A DNA stretch of 64,000 nucleotides from Amphiduros pacificus. Taxonomy: Eukaryota; Annelida; Polychaeta; Phyllodocida; Hesionidae. Of this stretch, positions 12,205 to 24,429 are shown piece by piece (position 1 is the first letter of the stretch; each line of letters starts with the position of its first letter). The stretch spans positions 38,585,822 to 38,649,821 of the forward strand of contig OX439008.1 of the NCBI GenBank assembly GCA_949316495.1, written 5' to 3'. A program made the translations under genes and the position numbers. The notes under the pieces are model-generated. The model was not told the DNA's origin and searched no databases. It worked only from the letters and a program-made list of their open reading frames with translations.

Positions 12205-12461
12205 AACACATTTATCGGTGCGATAAATGCTTTTATGGGAGTGACGAGCAGCAAAATACGTACCGTGGTTTGTTTTGGTGGCGGACTTCTGACGGAAGTA
12301 AAAGGGGTGCGCGCGCAGCCGGAAGCGGCCAGGAACTGCGCGCGCAGCCATTCTTTCTTTCCACCGCGATATCCAACGGGTTCGCACGTATTTAAGTGTG
12401 GGAAGCATTATCTGTTGTATCTCAAGCAAAAAAACAGCCATCGGCTCTGCAATTTCACTAA
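12203..12461 (+). repeat. Split direct repeat A1 of the Ngaro-like element
   Basis: A 259-bp segment identical by eye to A2 (19741-19999, offset 7538). Its left tip contains a perfect hairpin: CATTTATCG (12209-12217), loop GTG, CGATAAATG (12221-12229). ATGGGAGTGAC at 12235-12245 is the exact complement of GTCACTCCCAT near the end of each B repeat. Confidence 0.9.
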
Positions 12462-13676
12462 ATTCCAAAGACATCAAGCTTCTGAAGCGAAAGTAAGAAC
12501 AATTTTTTGAAAATGGAAACTTTTCAGTGACATTTTTCGTGGTTTCTGCCTGAGTTAGTTACCGGGTATCAAAACAGCCATCGGCTCTGCAATTTCACTA
12601 AATTCCAAAGACATCAAGCTTCTGAAGCGAAAGTAACAAAAAATTTTTGAAAATGGAAACATTTTAGTGACATTTTTCGTTGTTTCTGCCTGAGTTAGGT
12701 TACCGGGTATCAGAACAGTCATCGGCAATTGGGAAGCATTTCTACAACGTCAATGATCACATGACTAGGGGTCACGTGACCAAGCGGCCGCCATTCCGGT
12801 GAAAATGGAGTAAAATATTTGTTAAATTTAATTCAATATCTTGTGAGAAAACGAAGATAATTTTTGACTGTCAGTGTACAGAGATAATTGCTGCTAAGAT
12901 CGTATGCAAACACCTGACTTGCTTGAAATCTTGTAAGAATTTTACGACACGACTTCACCGGTCCCCCCAGGGCCGTGACGTCAGTGGGCGATAATTGGGC
13001 ACGAGCTCACAACCCTTCTGCTGATCTTTGAACTGAGCATGTGCAGAACATGGACTTCCTGCTTACTGGCCACCATATTGAATTTGGGTCGTTGAACAAA
13101 ACACAGAATAATTCAGATGCACATTTAATGGGGAAATACTTAACATCAAAACATTTTTGTGTATCCCGTTGAGAGGGCAAACTATTGTTCACAGTTGCAT
13201 GTATTATTAATGTCTCTTGATGATTATATTCCTTGAAAGAATAGTTAAAAGGCTTGTTTACATGGGCGAGGATGTGTTTAATTGACTGCCCAAACATTAC
13301 TCCCGGAAGTGGTGAAAAGAGAGCGCTCTCTTGTGTTTGAGCGATAATAGGTGCAAGATCAGTGAGCTGTATTTCACTAAATTCCAAAGACATCAAGTTT
13401 CTGAAGCGAAAGTAAGAACAATTTTTTGAAAATGAGAACTTTTTAGTGAATTTCTTCGTTGTTTCTGCCTGAGTTAGTTTACCAGATACCAAAACAGCCA
13501 TCGGCTCTGCAATTTCACTAAGTTCCAAAGACATCAATCTTCTGAAGCGAAAGTAAGAACAATTCTTTGAAAATGAGAACTTTTTAGTGAATTTCTTCGT
13601 TGTTTCTGCCCGAGTTAGTTCACAGGGTATCAGAACAGTCATCGGCTCTGCAATTTCACTAAATTCCAAAGACATC
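12432..13676. repeat. 140-bp internal repeats seeded by the end of A1
   Basis: Copies carrying ACAGCCATCGGCTCTGCAAT and a following ...CTTCTGAAGCGAAAGTAA block start at about 12432 and 12571, then again (one partial) at about 13366, 13491 and 13631. The spacing is about 140 bp. The first copy overlaps the end of A1. A non-repeated segment (about 12721-13365) separates the two blocks and may be a nested insertion; I could not identify it. Confidence 0.75.
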
Positions 13677-13679
13677 AAC

Positions 13680-14100
13680 CAGGAAGCCCATCGTGTTCCT
13701 CGACGTGGTCGGGAACGACTTGGACGGGGACATGCCAATCCACCAGGCAGCTGACAGGCTTATTGATCTGGTCAGGAACTCCACAACGAAGGGGCCAGGA
13801 TAACGGTGATGGGCATGCCAATCCACAGAAATAAGCCGAGGAACATGTCGGCGGAGGACTACAACGCCAAGTTGGACGATTTCAGCGAGCACATGGCTGA
13901 AAGGCTAATCCGCCCTAAGGCGGGGAAGAAAACAAACACTCGCTTCAATTTCCCGCACATCTGGTGGTGGCGGCATCAGAAACTCAAAGTGGACCCCCAC
14001 CCCGCGCTGATAACGGCATATACCGCTATTATCACAGTGTAAGGAGGGCCATCCTGGAGGCGGACAGGTGTGGGAAGGCCGGCAGAGCAGAGTGACTATG
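13680..14100 (+). pseudogene. SGNH-hydrolase-like part of the retrotransposon (fossil)
   Basis: The plus strand shows a segment with FLDVVGNDLDG, like the GND block of SGNH/GDSL hydrolases, then a MGMPIHRNKPRNMS region and a RYYHSVRRAI-type tail. From memory, some animal Ngaro elements carry an SGNH-hydrolase ORF, which fits. It is GC-richer than the surroundings. Broken; treated as a fossil. Confidence 0.55.
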
Positions 14101-14119
14101 AACTGGCAGGATGCCAACA

Positions 14120-14576
14120 AACTTACAGTTTGGTGGGTAGAAATACATTACTAATCATTAACTTGGACAGCATTGATGTTATAATGGCAGACTAGAATGA
14201 TTATTTCATACCAAGAACTTAAAAATATATTAACTGTATTTGCATAACAAATTCACTCTATTATACAACTATAGTCAAATTAAACCACCATGAGGACTTA
14301 TAGAATCTTAATTGCACATATGCATTGCATGTATTGTATTTTAAATATCTGGAGATGTTTATAGTACTGTATGTACTCAAGATATTCAATTATTGTGAGT
14401 GTTGTGGTACTGTATGTACTTAATATATTTTATGTATTGTAGGAATTGTATTTACTCAATATCTTAATGAAAGAAGTTTAGTGTAGGAAATCAGTCAGTA
14501 TTCTGTTTGGCTACTACATAAAAGAAACTATAGTGTGGACCTTGCATTAGTTAAGCACACTCAAGGTCAAATACTA
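14120..14576. other. AT-rich spacer inside the retrotransposon
   Basis: No ORF or clear repeat apart from a few copies of TACTGTATGTACT. It separates the hydrolase-like part from the internal array. Confidence 0.5.
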
Positions 14577-17330
14577 TCAGGAAAGCCTTTGGGCAACCCA
14601 CCAGGGATTAGGGGCAAGTCTCCCTAATTCATAGTATATATATATCTGCATATTAACAGGGGGCTGGAAGCAAGTTTCCCTATGCACACCCAATTCCATT
14701 ATCAGGCGGAGGCAAGTCTCCTTAATACACCGCCAGTATATACATGTGGGGGCTAGAGGCAAGTCTCCCTATGCATACCCATTTTTTTCTACTTCTATCA
14801 GAGGCAAGTCTCCCTGTCACACATATAGCGGCCAGAGGCAAGTCTCCCTGATTCACCGCACAATATCGATAGTGCAGGGTTAGAGGCAATTCTCCCTACG
14901 CATACCCATTCCTATTCTTTGCAGAGGCAATTCTCCATGTCACAAGGCGGGAGTCAGAGGCAAGTCTTCCTGATACACCGCACACCTATTACAATACAGG
15001 AGTCAAAGGAAGGTCTCCATAAAACACATTACAACACTATCAGAGGCAAGCCTCCCTGTTAGCATCTCACGAAGCACAGAGCCATATGACAGACCAAATA
15101 GTCGGCATGTGTTTTGTAACAAACTGTAATCGGCAACTTCCACTTCATCAGAGGCAAGTTTCCCTGTCACACAAAATAGCGGTCAGAGGCAATTTTCCCC
15201 GGTACACCGCACAATTTCGATAGTGTGGGGCTAGAGGCAATTCTCCCTATGCATACCTACTACTATTCATTATGCAGAGGCAATTCTCCCTGTTCACAAA
15301 GCGGGAGTCGGAGGCAAGTCTCCCTGACACACCGCACATCTAATATAATACAGGAGTTAGAGGAAGGTCTCCATAAAACACATTACAACACTATCAGAGG
15401 CAAGTCTCCCTGTTAGCATCTCACGAAGCACAGAGCCATATGACAGACCATATAGTCGGCATGTGTTTTGTAACAAACTGTAATCAGCAATTACATTTTC
15501 ATCAGAGGCAAGTTTCCCTGTCACACAAAATAGCGGCCAGAGGCAATTTTCCCCGGGTACACCGCACAATTTCGATAGTGTGGGGCTAGAGGCAATTCTC
15601 CCTATGCATACCTACTACTATTCATTATGCAGAGGCAATTCTCCCTGTTCACAAAGCGGGAGTCGGAGGCAAGTCTCCCTGACACACCGCACATCTAATA
15701 TAATACAGGAGTTAGAGGAAGGTCTCCATAAAACACATTACAACACTATCAGAGGCAAGTCTCCCTGTTAGCATCTCACGAAGCACAGAGCCATATGACA
15801 GACCATATAGTCGGCATGTGTTTTGTAACAAACTGTAATCAGCAATTACATTTTCATCAGAGGCAAGTTTCCCTGTCACACAAAATAGCGGTCAGAGGCA
15901 ATTTCCCCGGTACACCGCTCAATTTCGATAGTGTGGGGCTAGAGGCAATTCTCCCTATGCATACCTACTACTATTCATTATGCAGAGGCAATTCTCCCTG
16001 TTCACAAAGCGGGAGTCGGAGGCAAATCTCCCTGACACACCGCACATATAATATAACACAGGAGTCGGAGGAAGGTCTCCATAAAACACATTACAACACT
16101 ATCAGAGGCAAGTCTCCCTGTTAGCATCTCACGAAGCACAGAGCCATATGACAGACCATATAGTCGGCATGTGTTTTGTAACAAACTGTAATCAGCAATT
16201 ACATTTCATCAGAGGCAAGTTTCCCTGTCACACAAAATAGCGGCCAGAGGCAATTTTCCCCGGGTACACCGCACAATTTCGATAGTGTGGGGCTAGAGGC
16301 AATTCTCCCTATGCATACCTACTACTATTCATTATGCAGAGGCAATTCTCCCTGTTCACAAAGCGGGAGTCGGAGGCAAGTCTCCCTGACACACCGCACA
16401 TCTAATATAATACAGGAGTTAGAGGAAGGTCTCCATAAAACACATTACAACACTATCAGAGGCAAGTCCCCCTGTTAGCATCTCACGGAGCACAGAGCCA
16501 TATGACAGACCATATAGTCGGCATGTGTTTTGTAACAAACTGTAATCATCAATTACATTTTCATCAGAGGCAAGTTTCCCTGTCACACAAAATAGCGGTC
16601 AGAGGCAATTTCCCCGGTACACCGCTCAATTTCGATAGTGTGGGGCTAGAGGCAATTCTCCCTATGCATACCTACTACTATTCATTATGCAGAGGCAATT
16701 CTCCCTGTTCACAAAGCGGGAGTCGGAGGCAAATCTCCCTGACACACCGCACATATAATATAACACAGGAGTCGGAGGAAGGTCTCCATAAAACACATTA
16801 CAACACTATCAGAGGCAAGTCTCCCTGTTAGCATCTCACGAAGCACAGAGCCATATGACAGACCATATAGTCGGCATGTGTTTTGTAACAAACTGTAATT
16901 ATCAATTACATTTTCATCAGAGGCAAGTTTCCCTGTCACACAAAATAGCGGTCAGAGGCAATTTTCCCCGGTACACCGCACAATTTCGATAGTGTGGGGC
17001 TAGAGGCAATTCTCCCTATGCATACCTACTACTATTCATTATGCAGAGGCAATTCTCCCTGTTCACAAAGCGGGAGTCGGAGGCAAATCTCCCTGACACA
17101 CCGCACATATAATATAACACAGGAGTTGGAGGAAGGTCTCCATAAAACACATTACAACACTATCAGAGGCAAGTCTCCCAGTTAGCATCTCACGAAACAC
17201 AGAGCCATATGACAGACCATATAATCGGCATGTGTTTTGTAAAAAACTGTAATCAGCAATTACATTTCATCAGGGGCAGGTTTCCCTGTCACACAAAATA
17301 GCGGTCAGAGGTATTTCTATTACCGATGAT
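14577..17330. repeat. 354-bp satellite-like array inside the retrotransposon
   Basis: AGCATCTCACGAAGCACAGA-type marks recur at 15061, 15415, 15770, 16123, 16477, 16830 and 17184, giving six full units of 353-355 bp. A more degenerate stretch precedes them (14577-15060). Each unit holds six to eight copies of a short motif, AGAGGCAAGTCTCCCT or close variants. Many sit between short inverted arms (GCGG...CCGC) and contain a small GGAG/CTCC dyad. Confidence 0.9.
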
Positions 17331-17473
17331 CACCATTACTATGGTATGTGAGCAGAAATATGGAATCATATCAATCCCTAATAAATCCAGGACACCTTAG
17401 GAGAGTCCGGTAGAATCAGGTGAAAACAATGTCAGACACAATGACTATTCTTTAAAGATATCAATATGTTTCA

Positions 17474-18612
17474 GTGGTAAAGGCCAGGGTCCCTGCCCCT
17501 GGCAGTTTCCGGGGCGAGGCCGAACCGACGCCAAGCACCTCCACCGCACCAGACACTCGAAGTCCTCCAGAGACGGTGACAACCCCCATGCCTCAAGTCA
17601 TCGCAGAGGCGGTAGCGCAAGCAATCCCGCAAATTGTAGCGGAAGTGACCGCCAACCTATCGGGCCCCTCTAGGCCTCAACCCTCCCAGGCTGATTCCGA
17701 GGGGGTGCAGGGCCATGGGGAAGTCCCAACACATCTAGAGTCCCAGAATGCCAGACCAGATTTCAACCGAAACTCCGTGGCATCGGTGGATCCTCTTCAG
17801 TTCCAAATCTAGGAGCCCATGGATGCAGTGGACCGCCACCTGGCGCACCTCAGTAAGAACCTCGTCCGATGAGTCGGACGAGGAATATGAATTTCAATAT
17901 GTTATGACAGAGTTAGATATCGAGGGCATTAAAAAACAGGTTTGTAGATTTTCAAAAAGAAATGTATCGCAGAACACATAGGAAATCAACGGGGGCCACG
18001 CACAAAGATCACATACGGGGACGACCAATTCGATATAGACACAAACCAAGCACACGCCAATACCTCTGACCTCACATTTGAGGAATGGGTGTCCACTTTT
18101 TCTGGCGTTCCACAGTGAGCATGTAAAATTTCACCCGCGGGATGGGGCCCGCCTTCCACGTTATCACAAGATAATAAAGAAATTACATAAAGCAAATATG
18201 GACTGGAGAAAGTACGACAATCACTTCAGAATCAACAGGGCCAAGCGGCTTGCTAGGAATAGAAACTCCCGCCACGCGGTACCGTGGCATAAGACTGACA
18301 TAGAGTTGTATCTGGGGTGCTTCCGGATGGAAAGAGCCCCTGCGGCCACGGCAAACTTTCCGGGCCAATCAAACAACTACAGGTCAAGACAAAGCATTTT
18401 TTCCCTCCATGTCCCAGGTAGGCAATGGGCCACAAGTTCCGAAGGTCAACGGTACATGCTGGAGATTCCAGACATCTACCTGCACAGGGGCTTGCCTCTG
18501 GCCTAACACGCACAGATGTTATAAGTGTGGTAACCCGGACCACCCCACCAGACGATGTGAGGTGCAACAAGACGGCCAACAGAAGCCGGAAGTGACCCAA
18601 AGTTCGGAATAA
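17474..18612 (+). pseudogene. Gag-like part with CCHC zinc knuckle (fossil)
   Basis: The region begins with a Pro/Thr/Ser/Gln-rich stretch (GEAEPTPSTSTAPDTRSPPE), typical of gag N-terminal parts in these elements. Near its end, 18517-18558, lies a zinc knuckle CYKCGNPDHPTRRC (C-x2-C-x4-H-x4-C). Broken; treated as a fossil. Confidence 0.6.
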
Positions 18613-18686
18613 ATTCATACATCAGTGCCATAGCCTAGGCTTGTAAGCTGAGCGATCTCCCGAGCCCAACTAGCTCATTTCTAATC

Positions 18687-18971
18687 TTGAAGTTGCTGGA
18701 TGTGTTCGGAAAGGGAAACCTTCATCTTATGGCATACCCTCAGAACAGACCCAGAATACCTGGGGCACTGTTCCTTACAAAGGGGGGAAAACCCATCACG
18801 TGCAGGGCAGCGGCAAAGGCCCTCAATACAACACTGAGAAGATTAGGCATGAACACATCCCTCTTCTCAACTCACAGTTTCCGCTTGGGCAGGGCCACAA
18901 CGGCAGCCTCGCAGGGTGCATCAGACACACACCTCTGCCTTCTAGGCAGGAGGCGCAGCAACGCTTCCTGA
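18687..18971 (+). pseudogene. Tyrosine-recombinase C-terminal part (fossil)
   Basis: Encodes a segment with LFLTKGGKPITCRAAAKALN followed by THSFRLGRATTAASQGASD. The latter matches the H-x-x-R box region of YR-retrotransposon integrases (HSFR-x-G-x-A-T). It sits just upstream of B1, the expected place for the recombinase. Broken; treated as a fossil. Confidence 0.7.
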
Positions 18972-19058
18972 AATACATACGCCCCGCAACCCTCACCCTT
19001 AGTTGGGGCTGGTGGGGCTCTCCCCGACTGCTTCGGGGAGGCAATCCCGGGTTCTGCT

Positions 19059-19740
19059 TGGCCTGCTTAACCCCACCAGCAAGGGAAACCCAGGCAGCTT
19101 CCGGGGTCCCAACTCAGGGAAGAAACCGTCCAAGGTAAAAAGGGGCAAGTTAAACCAGGAATAAAGGGGAAGAATTGTAGGGGATGGGAGTAACTTGGGG
19201 AAAAAAGGGAAGCATGTCAAACGGGGAGTGCATTGTGGGGAGGGAATTAAGCAAGGAGGGAAAGGATTGATATGTCAGGGAGTAAATAAATTTAATATGG
19301 TAAAGAAAGTCACGGTTAACCCTCAGGTTGTAAATAAGTTCACGGGTAACCAGATTTAGTTAAGGTGAAAAAATCATGTACAAGTGATCAATTATTGGCT
19401 ATCTGGTAATGGACCTACCCAAATATGGGCCTAGGTCAAGGTCACGTGGGTATCAAGCGGCAAACCGCTACAAAAGGACTGTAAAGACTGTTGCAAGAAA
19501 CATAGCCCGCAGGGCCATATGAACTGAAGCCGTATCAGGCAATGATATATATGCAGACAGGGTACAGTTTTACTCCGTCTGAGGTAGAAGTAAGTTATTG
19601 GACATAATAACATAACCACGTATATATATTGTTATGTAAAATATATATATTTTATTATCAGAATAAAGTTATTGACATGGTCTGTCGCCAAGAACTCGGT
19701 TGTTGTTGTCAGTCACTCCCATGAGGCGAGGAATTAACAT
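19059..19740 (+). repeat. Split direct repeat B1
   Basis: A 682-bp segment identical by eye to B2 (20031-20712, offset 972). It contains GTCACTCCCAT at 19712-19722 and runs straight into A2. The B1|A2 junction (...GAATTAACAT|AAAACACATT...) shares AAA with both outer borders. Confidence 0.9.
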
Positions 19741-19999
19741 AAAACACATTTATCGGTGCGATAAATGCTTTTATGGGAGTGACGAGCAGCAAAATACGTA
19801 CCGTGGTTTGTTTTGGTGGCGGACTTCTGACGGAAGTAAAAGGGGTGCGCGCGCAGCCGGAAGCGGCCAGGAACTGCGCGCGCAGCCATTCTTTCTTTCC
19901 ACCGCGATATCCAACGGGTTCGCACGTATTTAAGTGTGGGAAGCATTATCTGTTGTATCTCAAGCAAAAAAACAGCCATCGGCTCTGCAATTTCACTAA
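19741..19999 (+). repeat. Split direct repeat A2
   Basis: A 259-bp copy of A1. A 31-bp linker rich in CCACC (20000-20030) separates it from B2. Confidence 0.9.
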
Positions 20000-20030
20000 C
20001 CACCTCCTCCCCACCACCACCAGTTTTCCC

Positions 20031-20712
20031 TGGCCTGCTTAACCCCACCAGCAAGGGAAACCCAGGCAGCTTCCGGGGTCCCAACTCAGGGAAGAAACCG
20101 TCCAAGGTAAAAAGGGGCAAGTTAAACCAGGAATAAAGGGGAAGAATTGTAGGGGATGGGAGTAACTTGGGGAAAAAAGGGAAGCATGTCAAACGGGGAG
20201 TGCATTGTGGGGAGGGAATTAAGCAAGGAGGGAAAGGATTGATATGTCAGGGAGTAAATAAATTTAATATGGTAAAGAAAGTCACGGTTAACCCTCAGGT
20301 TGTAAATAAGTTCACGGGTAACCAGATTTAGTTAAGGTGAAAAAATCATGTACAAGTGATCAATTATTGGCTATCTGGTAATGGACCTACCCAAATATGG
20401 GCCTAGGTCAAGGTCACGTGGGTATCAAGCGGCAAACCGCTACAAAAGGACTGTAAAGACTGTTGCAAGAAACATAGCCCGCAGGGCCATATGAACTGAA
20501 GCCGTATCAGGCAATGATATATATGCAGACAGGGTACAGTTTTACTCCGTCTGAGGTAGAAGTAAGTTATTGGACATAATAACATAACCACGTATATATA
20601 TTGTTATGTAAAATATATATATTTTATTATCAGAATAAAGTTATTGACATGGTCTGTCGCCAAGAACTCGGTTGTTGTTGTCAGTCACTCCCATGAGGCG
20701 AGGAATTAACAT
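20031..20712 (+). repeat. Split direct repeat B2 (right end)
   Basis: A copy of B1 that ends at AATTAACAT, after which host sequence AAATATCAC resumes. No target-site duplication is expected for tyrosine-recombinase integration, and none is seen. Confidence 0.9.
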
Positions 20713-20734
20713 AAATATCACATTTTTGCTGATT

Positions 20735-21640
20735 TGGACATTTTGGCTTTTGTGACCTTGACAATAGCTTAATGCCTCATTTCCAACTCCTCTGAGCCAG
20801 CCAAAGTTTAATCACATGCCAAGTTACATTGATACTGTTGTATACTTAAGTCAGGAAAGCTATAATCAATTAAAGTAACAATATTGCAAGTCTTGACCTT
20901 GACCTTGACCCAATCTCAGCAAAGATAAAAAATAACCTTTACATGTCGATTGTACATGCACTTGACATATCCATAATATTAAGTTCTAATCTGCTCTGTG
21001 TAAAAAAAAACAACTTTCCCATATTTTGAATGTAGTTACCTACCGTATTTGACCGTATTTGAAATAAGTCACCGAGATGTGGTTTAAAAACTATTCTCAA
21101 AAATATGAGCAGATATTGTGTATGATAAATGTGTGTGGAAATGAATGTTATTTGTATTCTATTTCACATCTTTTGATTTAGAAAACATACTACTATGACA
21201 TAGAAAATAGTTCAAGGTCACACCATATCAAATCTCTGGTCACTGGCAGGTAGATATCTTGCTCTTGTGCTGGTCTTGCCCTTGACCATAACCAAAAGTA
21301 ACAAAATGTGCATGTAAGAAATTACTATGCATATTTACTCTATATTTACACAATATCAAGATCTAATCTTCTCTGATGTGTAAAGGATCAGTTTCCCAAT
21401 ATTTTGAAAGGTGTGACCATTCCGGCCTTTATGTAGGTCACTGTGATCTAGTTGCATAAATTATTTTAAATATTACGAACACACTGTAAGATAAGTGTAA
21501 TGGGAATAAATGCTATTTGTAGTGTTTTTTAAAACATCACATGGAAATTAACTTATGACCTTGAAAAAAGCTCAAGGTCACCCAATATCAAAATTGCCCA
21601 ATTCCCTCATACGTTCCTGTGACCAAAGGTAAGGAAGAGT
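20735..21640. repeat. Diverged tandem duplication of about 370 bp
   Basis: Two units are related over landmarks such as GACCTTGACC, a TCTAATCTnCTCTG block, CCCA(A/T)ATTTTGAA, GTAGGTCACTGTGAT/AAGTCACCGAGAT and ATAAnTGTn(T)G. Short GACCTTGA motifs recur. It looks like an old dispersed repeat and has no ORF. Confidence 0.5.
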
Positions 21641-24415
21641 TCAGCCAACAAAATTTCCCAGACCTACATTAGATTATCATGTCATAGTATTCCAGTTTGT
21701 CAAGGAAGAAAACAAAATGTGGCAGTTGCAGAGTGGAAATGGAGCAGGAACATAAAGTCAACTTGCTCTGACCTAATTAGAACTTTGACAACATATATAA
21801 AAGTGGTATTTCCATGTCCAAAGCTTACAAATACACTTCTGATTTCATCAAACAAGAGTAAAGTTTTTAACACTTTTACCTGCCAATTTTACTCAAAAGA
21901 TCCCCACATCATACTTTCATCAACAAGACATCAACATCAACAACAAATAACAAATAATGGCTGAATGTGTTGAAAATGCTTTATTTGCTTCCATAGTGTT
22001 CTATACACTCTATCTTCACTGCATTGCTGTATCTCACACCTGAGTCATTATACACAAAACTGTAAACTACCACCAGGGCGGCGCCATGTACAATCACAGT
22101 ACTTTGTCAATATCTCTCATTTGCAATATTCATGAAATACTCTCAAAATCCACCAAGTTATAAATATTACCTAAAGGAACTGTTAAACACCTTCCATTTG
22201 TAATATTGCATTGAGAATTCTATCAGACTTTTGATACTGGATGGACACCCACAGTGGTAGTTTTAGAAATAATAATGCAACTACAATTATTTTTCTCTGT
22301 TATATTGTGTAACTACTGCTTGCTTTGATATATATTACTGATATGTCACTATTAACCTGATTACTTAGCCTATCATATAAATAACAAACTCTGGTGGTAC
22401 GGAAATACTAAATTGTGCTCATCTCAGGAAAATGGTTATCTGTCTAAGAACTAAACAAATAGAGACGAGTTTCATGTTAGAAAGAGGGCTGAATTTGGTA
22501 TCTGTTCCCATAGAGGTAATTCATGGCAATACTCTTAATGCTGCCATCCAGATATTGGAAAGAAATATAAGAGTATATCAAACTCTATTTCATTTGGTGA
22601 AATTTTGAAAAGATATGTCCTTTTCTATAGATCACAAGTGTTAGAAAGTCGCCCCTCTGAACATGAAAATCTCATTAAGAAAACATACAAATGAAAGTCG
22701 AGTAAATGAAATATCATTTTAAAAGCATGAAAACATTCATGATAGGAACACAGCAATATTTCTACTTTGCCGAATTTGCCATGAGATTACAAAAATAAAT
22801 GAATAGCTTAAAAAAAGGAAAGATGAATTCAACCACTAAGAGCTAATACAGAATACACAACCTTTCTCATTTCATCATTTCAAGATCATCAAGAAGTTGT
22901 GATATTTGTTTTCATTACAATGACAACCACCCTCCTTACTCTAACATCAACATGAGCTTTTAACCCATTTCAACATAACACTGGGTACACCAGACTCCTC
23001 CATCTAGTCACTCAATACATACTACAGATACTAACCTGCAAGTGTCAAGGACCGGCTGACATAATCAGGAACACAACATCTTAAACACAATATCTATTTA
23101 TCCCAATAGACATCAATAGATATTGTTCATGTTCAGTGTTGTTTAAAAATAAATTAAGATCCTATTTGTGTAAAGAGCAGAAACAGTAATTCTGCTGGTC
23201 CGAGAAACTTTCAGGCTAAATGCTGTAGGCTGGTTCCCTATACAAGTATTGCTAGTGTTTTGAATCTATGATACAAGATACATAAAACATGTCATATACA
23301 CAAGTTATTATCTACATGTGGAAAAATTGCTAGCCCTTGTTGTACATTAATATACAAGGTTACAATAACAAGAGTTGGTAAAATTAACAAAATATATTGA
23401 CAGTGCCACCTGGAGGCAGAAAGCTGCTACAAGGTGGCAACACTGAATGAAGAACAATCTCCAATCATGAAGCGAATGAATACACAGACCATTCTCATAA
23501 TAGCTTCAACGTAATAGTTATTATGATGTGACTATGACCTCTACAGGATTATGGCTATACAAGATGAAGTATAATATGTTGTGAACATGCATAGATCTAT
23601 CTGTATAATACATAAAACAGCGCTCGCTCAAATTGAAACGATCTCTAATATCAACACCAGGTGGCGATCATTTATGAAAGAACACACTGCCATCTGTTGA
23701 ATGTAACACATTGACATTTAGATTATTTTACCATATATTGCATATGATATAGAGTGCATGATGCAGTAATTTGAGAACACATAGAGTGGAGAATAGTTTC
23801 AACTATTCTTTGATATGGACTTCATGCAATGAACTTCCTCTATACAAATGAGTGACAAATAACTGGAGTAGCTTATCCAGAAAAAAACAAACACTTCGGA
23901 TATTACCTGGGCCTAATATCTAAACATTCATAATTCATATAATGTTTATTATGGGCATAACTATCTAAATACAATATCCATAGTCTTTGTAAGGTATTTC
24001 TGTATTTTTGTACATTTTGTATTATAATTAATATGTCTGAACGAAATTAAAAATATTAAGAACAAGAACAATATAGACACAAGAATCAACAGTATCATCA
24101 TCCGGTAGTATTGGCAGGTATGCTCCAATCATAACTCTTTAAGTATTTGTGCACAGTTTTTTTTGTTTTTTTTGCAAAGTGTCACATCAAAATAAATAAA
24201 ATATAAATGCAACAAATTTATGATTTTGAACTTGATTTTGATTCATTGTTTTTTTTTTCAAACCGGAAGACCCAGTGAATTAGATCATATATTCAATCTG
24301 TACAGATTTCACCCACAAAGAAAGCTGATATACAAAAGGGAGGGAACTTGAAACATAATACATTGCATATATATGTATGGCAAGAGGTCCTACATCCTGA
24401 CATCTCATGCATACG

Positions 24416-24429
24416 CCACCAGATGGCAC
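24416..24429 (+). promoter_or_regulatory. CTCF-like core motif (14/14)
   Basis: CCACCAGATGGCAC fits the vertebrate/bilaterian CTCF core CCASYAGRKGGCRS at all 14 positions. A second, weaker core (12/14) follows in the same direction at 24431-24444. Binding is inference. Confidence 0.4.

Larger units (their letters stand above)
12203..20712 (+). mobile_element. Fossil Ngaro/DIRS-type tyrosine-recombinase retrotransposon with split direct repeats
   Basis: The end structure is A1 ... B1-A2-B2, the split direct repeats known from Ngaro-type elements. A1 is 12203-12461, B1 19059-19740, A2 19741-19999 and B2 20031-20712; each pair looks identical by eye. Parts seen in order are an SGNH-hydrolase-like part (about 13680-14100), a 354-bp satellite-like array (14577-17330), a gag-like part with a CCHC zinc knuckle (about 17474-18610) and a tyrosine-recombinase C-terminal part (about 18687-18970). 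I recognise no reverse transcriptase/RNase H part. The coding parts are broken, with several breaks. Identical ends suggest a young insertion that probably moved with proteins supplied by relatives. The alternative is a DIRS-like relative outside Ngaro. Confidence 0.8.

Noticed and set aside
13007-13738. Minus-strand 243-codon frame across the retrotransposon's 140-bp repeats
   Set aside because: Antisense shadow of the repeats; no recognised domain.
14577-17185. Repeated 63- and 109-codon frames starting MGLEAILPMHTYYYSLCRGN
   Set aside because: Copies of one frame in the 354-bp array inside the retrotransposon; no coding signal beyond repetition.
14577-17330. CRISPR-like look of regularly spaced short motifs
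   Set aside because: The spacers are themselves repeated in 354-bp units, and the host is an animal with introns.
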